NCBI GenBank assembly: GCA_001604495.1 | Contig: LVBR01000182.1 | Span: 1 to 10,716, forward strand | Reading direction: 5' to 3' | From: Acholeplasmatales bacterium Tener_01 | GTDB lineage: Bacteria; Bacillota_I; Bacilli_A; ML615J-28; CAG-698 | Length of the DNA stretch: 10,716 bases | Part shown: piece by piece, positions 5,769 to 10,716 of the stretch | Numbering within the stretch: the stretch's first letter is position 1 | How the letters are laid out: each line of letters opens with the position of its first letter | The notes under the pieces: generated by a model | What the model was told of the DNA's origin: nothing | Seen by the model: the letters and a program-made list of their open reading frames with translations, nothing else | Databases searched by the model: none | Position numbers and translations under genes: made by a program

Positions 5769-8291
5769 ATGAAGAAAAGAGCATTGCTAATAGCATTACT
5801 ATTTGTTTTATGTGGTTTTATGATTAGCACTTTAAGTGTTAAACTAAAAGCCGCTACAATCAATACTGGTGATGTATTCCTTTTGATTTGTAATCCAGGT
5901 GAAGATGCATCAACTGAGATGCGCTTTAGTTTCCATACTAAAGTTGCTGGTGTTACTGTTCAAGTAGCTAAGAAGAGTGATGGAAATTTTGATAATGCTG
6001 TTAAACTTACACCTGAATGTATGTCTACAGCTGAAGCATACCCATTCCAAGGTACTAGCTGGGGAATGGTTTATCCTGAAGAATATGATTATAAAAACAT
6101 GCAAGTATGTGAAGCAACTATTTATAATCTAGAGCCATCTACTGAATATATGTATAGAGTAGGTGCCACAAACTTTAGTGAAACTAGATATTTCAAGACT
6201 GCAGGTAGTGATGGAACTTGGACATTCATCGTTCAAGCCGACCCACAAACTTATGCTGTTAATGGATTAGTTGGTGGTATTAATGAGAATTTAGCTAGAG
6301 CAGTTGCGAATGCGAGAAAATTAGGTGGAGAACCTGAATTAATCGTTAGTGCTGGTGATGATGTAGATACTGGTGGAAATATCGGTTTCTGGAATGGTCT
6401 ATATGGATTAACTGAAATCTATAAAACTATGCCATTTGCAAGTGTTGTTGGTAACCATGACTGCTTAGATGGATCTGGTGGAAAAGTTACAAGCGGAATG
6501 TATGTAACTGCATCAATGTGGAATGCTCCACGAAACGGACCTGAAGGGAACTTTATTGAAGACGTTTATTGGTTCAAGTGGAATAACGTATTATTCTGTA
6601 TGATGAATAGTGAAGCTGGTGGAGCTAGTAAATTAACTCCTCAAACAGAGTGGTTTAAAGAAGTCGCTTCAACTGTTGATTATCAATACTTAATTGTAAT
6701 GTATCACCAAGGACAATGGGGAACAACTTCTCCATCTCCAAACATTTGGTTTGAAACATTTGAAGAATATGGTATTGACTTATCATTTAGTGGTGATAAC
6801 CATGACTATGGTCGTGGTCATAGTGATTATAAAGGTGATCCTGCTGACATAACTGTTGATCAATATGGACCAGCAAGAGGTCAAAAGAATTATCCTGGTC
6901 ACTATGTAGTTGTTGATGATACAAGAAATGCTTCTAATGCCGAAGCTAATAAAGGTGGATACTGTATCGTTAAAGTAACACCTAGTTGCTTGTATTATTA
7001 TGCATATGATCAATATGATACTATCCGTGACCAAGCCGTATTTACTGCTCAACGTCCTCTAACAAAAGATGAATCATTTGATAAAGCTAAATTTGAAGAA
7101 TCTATACAATTAGAGGTTTTAGAAAAAGATGTGTCAAAAGTTAATTTCTCTTGGGGAGATGGATTTATTGGTAATGTTGGTTATTTAACTGTTCTAGATG
7201 AAAATGGAGCTGAAGTTAAAAAATATTTCCCTAATTCAACTAAAATTAATTCAATTGTTCTTTCTGGCTTTAAGGTTAATACAGAATACAATTATAAAGT
7301 AAAAGTTGAATATAAAGATGGTACATCAAATATCATTGATAGAAAATTTGAAACCAAAATCAATTATGGAACATATAAAAACCTAGAGTTAAAAGAGACA
7401 TCAACAAATTATCGTTTGATGCTTAACCCTGATGATATTAAATCTAATTTATTATCAAAAGTTAATGTTTACATCGATGGAGAATTGAAGATGGATTGTG
7501 CACCAAATGCTAAATCTGTTGCTATTGATAAAGCATTAATTACTGATACAAGCAAGATTGAACTTAAAGGAGTTGTAAAAGCAGATAATAGTGAAGTATT
7601 ACTTGGTACATATTCAAAGAATGCTCCAGTTGTTCCTAAACTAACAATTGACACTCAATCATTAACTATAACTGAAGGCGAATCAAAGAATATCAGTGCA
7701 ACAGTTACTGAAAATGCTAAATTAGTATATTCTTCAAACGATGAGTCAGTTGCTAAAGTTGATCAAAATGGTAAAGTAACTGCTGTTAAAGCTGGAACTG
7801 CTAAGATTAAAGTTAAAGTTGATGGCTTTGATGTTGAAGGTGAAGTTAGTGTAACAGTTGAAGCTAAGCCAGTAACACCTACAACTCCTAAACTAACAGT
7901 TGAAACTAAGACTTTAGGATTAGGCGAAGGCGATACTGGAGAAATCAAGGCAACTGTCACTGAAAATGCTAAATTAGAATTCTCATCAAGTGATGAATCT
8001 GTTGCTAAAGTTGATCAAAATGGTAAAGTAACAGCTGTCAAAGCTGGAACTGCTCAAATTAAGATCAAAGTTAGTGGATATGATATTGAAGAAACAGTTA
8101 CAGTTAAAGTTGAAAAGAAAGAACCAACTCCAACTGATCCAGAACCAACAGATCCAGAACCAACAGACCCTGAACCTATTTCACCAGAACCAGAACCTAA
8201 GAAAGGATGTGGAGCTGGTGCCGTTCAAATGGTTTGGACATTAGTTACTACTTTAGGATTAGTATTCATATTCAGGAGAAGAAAATTCTAG
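5769..8291 (+). CDS. Secreted, C-terminally anchored calcineurin-like metallophosphoesterase with BIG_2 repeats
   Basis: An 840-aa exported protein. Signal peptide 1-29: KKR, a hydrophobic core, likely cleavage after A28 or A29. Residues about 30-145 are a fibronectin-III-like domain of the purple acid phosphatase type. The metallophosphoesterase domain is at about 150-430: D158, D197 (GDD), GNHD 228-231, H313 (MYHQ) and H345 (SGDNHDYG). The second-motif tyrosine of true purple acid phosphatases is absent (GDDVD), and the usual GHxH reads GDNH with D343 in place of histidine. A second FN3-like stretch spans about 440-530, then a segment of unknown fold (535-620) and two BIG_2 Ig-like domains (624-698, 708-782). 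A PTDPE stalk (788-804), KKGCGAG (811-817), a membrane helix (about 817-835) and RRRKF follow. There is no LPXTG. Likely role: surface phosphatase or nucleotidase scavenging phosphate; the substrate is unknown. It stands alone between a promoter and a terminator. Confidence 0.9.
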   Translation: MKKRALLIALLFVLCGFMISTLSVKLKAATINTGDVFLLICNPGEDASTEMRFSFHTKVAGVTVQVAKKSDGNFDNAVKLTPECMSTAEAYPFQGTSWGMVYPEEYDYKNMQVCEATIYNLEPSTEYMYRVGATNFSETRYFKTAGSDGTWTFIVQADPQTYAVNGLVGGINENLARAVANARKLGGEPELIVSAGDDVDTGGNIGFWNGLYGLTEIYKTMPFASVVGNHDCLDGSGGKVTSGMYVTASMWNAPRNGPEGNFIEDVYWFKWNNVLFCMMNSEAGGASKLTPQTEWFKEVASTVDYQYLIVMYHQGQWGTTSPSPNIWFETFEEYGIDLSFSGDNHDYGRGHSDYKGDPADITVDQYGPARGQKNYPGHYVVVDDTRNASNAEANKGGYCIVKVTPSCLYYYAYDQYDTIRDQAVFTAQRPLTKDESFDKAKFEESIQLEVLEKDVSKVNFSWGDGFIGNVGYLTVLDENGAEVKKYFPNSTKINSIVLSGFKVNTEYNYKVKVEYKDGTSNIIDRKFETKINYGTYKNLELKETSTNYRLMLNPDDIKSNLLSKVNVYIDGELKMDCAPNAKSVAIDKALITDTSKIELKGVVKADNSEVLLGTYSKNAPVVPKLTIDTQSLTITEGESKNISATVTENAKLVYSSNDESVAKVDQNGKVTAVKAGTAKIKVKVDGFDVEGEVSVTVEAKPVTPTTPKLTVETKTLGLGEGDTGEIKATVTENAKLEFSSSDESVAKVDQNGKVTAVKAGTAQIKIKVSGYDIEETVTVKVEKKEPTPTDPEPTDPEPTDPEPISPEPEPKKGCGAGAVQMVWTLVTTLGLVFIFRRRKF
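7638..8141 (+). repeat. Two tandem 252-bp units encoding BIG_2 domains
   Basis: The units start at 7638 and 7890, a period of 252 bp (84 codons). Both encode KLT..., TVTENAKL, SSxDESVAKVDQNGKVTAVKAGTA. Bases 7749-7780 and 8001-8032 are identical over 32 bp, and 7707-7725 matches 7959-7977. The 5' part of each unit has diverged much more, which suggests either a recent duplication under uneven constraint or local gene conversion. Confidence 0.9.
8130..8177 (+). repeat. 15-bp tandem repeats encoding a PTDPE stalk
   Basis: Three units (8130-8144, 8145-8159, 8160-8174), each encoding PTDPE, with a few synonymous differences. This is a typical Pro/acidic wall-spanning linker placed just before the C-terminal anchor. 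Such repeats can change copy number by slippage. Confidence 0.85.
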
Positions 8292-8300
8292 TGAATTTAT

Positions 8301-8331
8301 AGAGCTATAGATTAATTCTATAGCTCTTTTA
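8301..8331 (+). terminator. Intrinsic terminator after the secreted phosphoesterase
   Basis: AGAGCTATAG (8301-8310) pairs perfectly with CTATAGCTCT (8318-8327) over 10 bp, with a seven-base loop. The T-tract is short (TCTTTTA), so termination may be partial. Confidence 0.75.
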
Positions 8332-8333
8332 TC

Positions 8334-8355
8334 ATATGGTTTCAATATGGTTTCA
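8334..8355 (+). repeat. Tandem 11-bp direct repeat upstream of the coaX promoter
   Basis: ATATGGTTTCA occurs twice with no gap (8334-8344, 8345-8355), ending one base before the -35 element. It is a possible binding site for a regulator on one face of the helix, or simply a small duplication. Confidence 0.7.
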
Positions 8356-8385
8356 ATTGAAAATGACTCTTATATATGATAAAAT
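8351..8385 (+). promoter_or_regulatory. Promoter of the coaX cluster with a palindromic candidate operator
   Basis: TTGAAA at 8357-8362, a 17-bp spacer and TAAAAT at 8380-8385 with TG at 8377-8378. The 12-bp perfect palindrome TTTCAATTGAAA (8351-8362) covers the whole -35, so a protein bound there would block RNA polymerase. The promoter is well supported; the operator role is inferred. Confidence 0.75.
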
Positions 8386-8406
8386 AATAACAAAGAAGGT
8401 GTTAAG

Positions 8407-9168
8407 ATGTTACTTTGCATTGATATTGGTAATACTAGTATTGTTTTAGGTTTGTATAATGACGATGATTTGATACAATCATTTAGATTACAAACCAATG
8501 TTTATCAAACATCTGATGAATATGCGATTAAAATATTATCAGTTTTAAACAATTTAAATTTCCAAAAAGAAAAAATAGATGGAATTATTATTTCAAGTGT
8601 TGTTCCTCAACTTGATCCAGTATTTAAATTATTATCAAACAAGTATTTTAATATAAATCCGAAGTTTGTTGGTCCGGGAATAAAGAGTGGAATAAATATT
8701 AGAATTGATAATCCTAAAGAACTTGGTGCCGATTTATTAGTTGGTGCTGTCGGTGCCACAAATAAATACTCTTCACCTGTCATTATTATTGATATGGGAA
8801 CTGCTATAACAATGGTATATGTCAATAATAAGAACGAATTACTTGGTGGAATGATTTTACCAGGTATTAAGACAGCATATAATGCTTTGGTTCAAAAAGC
8901 ATCACGTTTAGAAGAAGCCGCAATCTCAACTCCAAAGAATGTTGTTGAAAAAGACACTGTTTCTTGCTTACAAAGTGGAATGACACACGGATTTAGTTCA
9001 TTGATTGATGGTGTTGTTCGCAAGATTAAGAAAGAATATGGTGATTGTAAGGTTGTATTAACTGGAGGAGAGGCACGTTTTATTATAAATAACTTGGAAG
9101 AAGAAGTTATTTACGATGAAAACTTATTGTTAGATGGACTTAAGATTTTGTATTATAAGAATAAATAG
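8407..9168 (+). CDS. coaX: Type III pantothenate kinase
   Basis: Phosphorylates pantothenate with ATP, the first step of coenzyme A synthesis in the cytoplasm. The 253-aa length is typical. ASKHA-fold motifs: phosphate-1 loop DIGNTS (6-11), ISSVVPQ (62-68), pantothenate-site region GPGIKSGI (89-96), DNPKELGAD (101-109), DMGTA (129-133), GGMILPGI (147-154) and TGGEA (219-223). The common GADR reads GADL here (L110 where many members have Arg). Type III enzymes need a monovalent cation and are not inhibited by CoA, as known from the family. RBS AAGAAGG lies seven bases before ATG 8407. It is first in a cluster with the EIIB-like gene (11 bp gap) and tkt, with no terminator between, so all three are probably co-transcribed. 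Confidence 0.95.
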   Translation: MLLCIDIGNTSIVLGLYNDDDLIQSFRLQTNVYQTSDEYAIKILSVLNNLNFQKEKIDGIIISSVVPQLDPVFKLLSNKYFNINPKFVGPGIKSGINIRIDNPKELGADLLVGAVGATNKYSSPVIIIDMGTAITMVYVNNKNELLGGMILPGIKTAYNALVQKASRLEEAAISTPKNVVEKDTVSCLQSGMTHGFSSLIDGVVRKIKKEYGDCKVVLTGGEARFIINNLEEEVIYDENLLLDGLKILYYKNK

Positions 9169-9179
9169 AGGTATTAATT

Positions 9180-9575
9180 ATGTTTTTAGAATTCACTAAT
9201 CAACAATGGGCATTGTTACTGCTTGCCATTTGTATTGTTCCAATTGCAGTATTATGTATTTTTGCTATCATTAAGACATTAAAAACAAGAAAAGCAAGGG
9301 CTAAAGAGCGTGAAGCAATAATTGAAGAAGAACCAATTGATGTTGACCAAAGAAAAATCTTTTATGAAGCTTATGGCGGTGAAGATAATGTATTAGAAAT
9401 AACTCAAGAAATGAGTAGAATCACAGTCAAAGTTTTAGATACTGAAAAAGTAAACGGCGAAAGATTAAAAGAACTTGGAGCAACAGGTGTATTGATTGTT
9501 GGGGATTTGATTAAAGCCTCATACAGTGATAGAGCAAAATATGTATATAAATTAATGGAGAAGAATAATGGATAG
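9180..9575 (+). CDS. Membrane-anchored EIIB-like protein lacking the phospho-cysteine
   Basis: A 131-aa protein. Residues about 10-32 form one hydrophobic membrane helix, followed by a basic cluster (KTLKTRKARAKER), so the C-terminal part should be cytoplasmic. Residues about 58-128 match the small glucose-family PTS EIIB domain: YGGEDN (65-70), RITVKVLD (80-87), LKELGATGVLIVGD (96-109). Aligned by eye to the glucose EIIB active-site segment (DACITRLR), the catalytic cysteine position holds E77 (TQEMSRI). It therefore should not carry phosphate on cysteine, and no EIIC transporter part is attached. The role is unknown; a regulatory or scaffolding use of the fold is possible. The ribosome site TAGAGG overlaps the coaX stop, and the 3' end overlaps tkt by 8 bp. 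Confidence 0.85.
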   Translation: MFLEFTNQQWALLLLAICIVPIAVLCIFAIIKTLKTRKARAKEREAIIEEEPIDVDQRKIFYEAYGGEDNVLEITQEMSRITVKVLDTEKVNGERLKELGATGVLIVGDLIKASYSDRAKYVYKLMEKNNG

Positions 9576-10716
9576 AATAGATAGACTTGCCATTGATACC
9601 TTAAGAACATTATCAGTTGAAGAAATTCAAAGTGCTAATAGTGGACATCCTGGAATTGCTCTAGGTGCTGCTCCTATTTTATATACTTTATATGCTAAAG
9701 TATTAAAAGTTAATCCTAAAGATCCTGAATGGTTCAATCGTGACCGTTTTATAATGGGTGCTGGACACGGCTCAAGCCTTCTTTATGCTACACTTCATCT
9801 AGCAGGATTTGGTGTAACTATTGAAGATTTAAAGAGTTTTAGAAAATTAGATAGTAGAACACCAGGACATCCTGAAATTCACATCACTTGTGGTGTAGAT
9901 GCTAGTAGTGGCCCACTTGGCCAAGGAATTCCTGAAGCAGTTGGTATGGCTATAGCTGAGGCACAACTTGCTGAAAAATATAATCGCGGTGGAATTAATC
10001 TAGTCGATCACTATACATATGTATTAGTTGGTGATGGTGACTTACAAGAAGGTGTAACTCAAGAAGCCTTATCTCTTGCTGGTCATTTAGGATTAAATAA
10101 ATTAATTATTCTATATGATTCTAATGATATTCAATTAGATGGTAGAGTAGATGAATGCAATACTGAAAATGTTAAAGCTAAAATGGAAGCGATGAAATTT
10201 GATTATCAAGTTGTTCGCTACACTGAAAATATTGATGACATCGTTTTAGCAATCAATAATGCTAAAGCTAGTCAAAAACCTTCGTTTATTGAACTAAAGA
10301 CAACAATTGGTAAGGGTAGTTCAGTTGAAGGAACAAATAAAGTTCATGGCTCTCCTTTAGGTGAAGCTGATGTTAATCACTTTAGAGAATTAATTGGTGG
10401 CGAAAAATTTGATGTAAGTAACGAAGTATATAATCGTTTCATCGAAAGAAGTGAAGCAAATCTCCATGCATATGAAATTGAAATGAACAATCGTTTCAAT
10501 TATCAAATGCGTTTCTCTGGTCAATATGAGGAATATGAAGATCAAATCTTAAATGGCAAACAAATTGATATAAGATGCGATTTACCTCATTATGATTATT
10601 CATATACTAAAGCTACTCGTGTTAGTAGTGGAGAAATACTAACAAAACTAAGCGAAAATGATCCAAGAATAATCGGCGGAAGTGCTGACCTATTCTCTTC
10701 AACAAAAGCCAAAGGT
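9568..10716 (+). CDS. tkt: Transketolase, 3' end beyond the window
   Basis: A thiamine-diphosphate enzyme of the non-oxidative pentose phosphate pathway that moves two-carbon ketol units between sugar phosphates. The frame from ATG 9568 is open for 383 codons to the window edge; full enzymes have about 660 residues, so a little over half is present. Cofactor and substrate residues sit at the expected positions: H27 (SGHPG), H67 (GAGHGS), H101 (TPGHPE), GDGDLQEG 155-162 (D156 for Mg2+), N187 (DSND) and H260 (KVHGSP). The pyrimidine-binding domain begins near residue 350 (KATRVSSGEIL, GGSADL). The start overlaps the end of the EIIB-like gene by 8 bp and has GGAG seven bases upstream, so translation is probably coupled. 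Confidence 0.96.
   Translation, partial: MDRIDRLAIDTLRTLSVEEIQSANSGHPGIALGAAPILYTLYAKVLKVNPKDPEWFNRDRFIMGAGHGSSLLYATLHLAGFGVTIEDLKSFRKLDSRTPGHPEIHITCGVDASSGPLGQGIPEAVGMAIAEAQLAEKYNRGGINLVDHYTYVLVGDGDLQEGVTQEALSLAGHLGLNKLIILYDSNDIQLDGRVDECNTENVKAKMEAMKFDYQVVRYTENIDDIVLAINNAKASQKPSFIELKTTIGKGSSVEGTNKVHGSPLGEADVNHFRELIGGEKFDVSNEVYNRFIERSEANLHAYEIEMNNRFNYQMRFSGQYEEYEDQILNGKQIDIRCDLPHYDYSYTKATRVSSGEILTKLSENDPRIIGGSADLFSSTKAKG

Noticed and set aside
5805..5816. Lipobox in the phosphoesterase signal peptide (FVLC around residue 15)
   Set aside because: Leucine precedes the cysteine, not Gly/Ala/Ser, and the hydrophobic core continues past it to an ordinary Ala-Ala cleavage site.
90..10716. Mycoplasma-type code with TGA as tryptophan
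   Set aside because: All genes are full-length without reading through TGA, and their tryptophans are TGG.
1..10716. CRISPR arrays, insertion sequences, tRNA or rRNA genes, phage attachment sites
   Set aside because: No regularly spaced repeats, transposase-like frames, tRNA-like cloverleaf with a terminal CCA, or rRNA sequence was seen by eye; the T-box is the only structured RNA found.

Overview
The window is AT-rich, low-GC bacterial DNA with every gene on the + strand. It reads well with the standard bacterial code: tryptophan is TGG and no frame needs TGA read through. Strong GGAGG-type ribosome sites, a T-box leader, the PheS/PheT proteins and a Cys-less glucose-type EIIB domain point to a Firmicutes/Mollicutes-related lineage, such as a gut Erysipelotrichia-like or RF39-like organism. 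The placement is inferred; no 16S or other marker is present.

Layout. (1) 1-60: terminator of an upstream gene, running into a promoter. (2) 90-1712: a 540-aa fusion of a metallo-beta-lactamase-fold hydrolase and a PHP-family (HisJ-like) phosphoesterase. (3) about 1712-1907: remains of a small gene of about 60 codons, with a one-base frameshift and no usable start. (4) 1919-2209: a promoter and a phenylalanine T-box leader (specifier UUC, T-box sequence, 16-bp terminator). (5) 2222-5647: pheS-pheT, the two subunits of phenylalanyl-tRNA synthetase, closed by a terminator. (6) 5769-8291: a single-gene unit for a large secreted metallophosphoesterase with a fibronectin-like N-terminus, two near-identical Ig-like (BIG_2) repeats, a Pro-rich stalk and a Cys-Gly type C-terminal membrane anchor, closed by a hairpin. 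(7) 8407 to the end: a tight cluster of coaX (type III pantothenate kinase), a membrane-anchored EIIB-like protein lacking the phospho-accepting cysteine, and the first 383 codons of transketolase, which runs off the window.

Regulation. Three promoters share TTGNNA, a 17-bp spacer and TAAAAT with an extended TGn: those before the T-box, the secreted phosphoesterase and coaX. The pheST leader senses uncharged tRNA-Phe. The coaX promoter carries a perfect palindrome over its -35 and two tandem 11-bp repeats just upstream, a candidate operator.

Most of the window is ordinary housekeeping. The items most worth a second look are the MBL-PHP fusion, the Cys-less EIIB between coaX and tkt, the altered metal motif and unusual C-terminal anchor of the secreted phosphoesterase, the T-box acceptor-pairing base that does not match the usual tRNA-Phe, and the decayed small gene.
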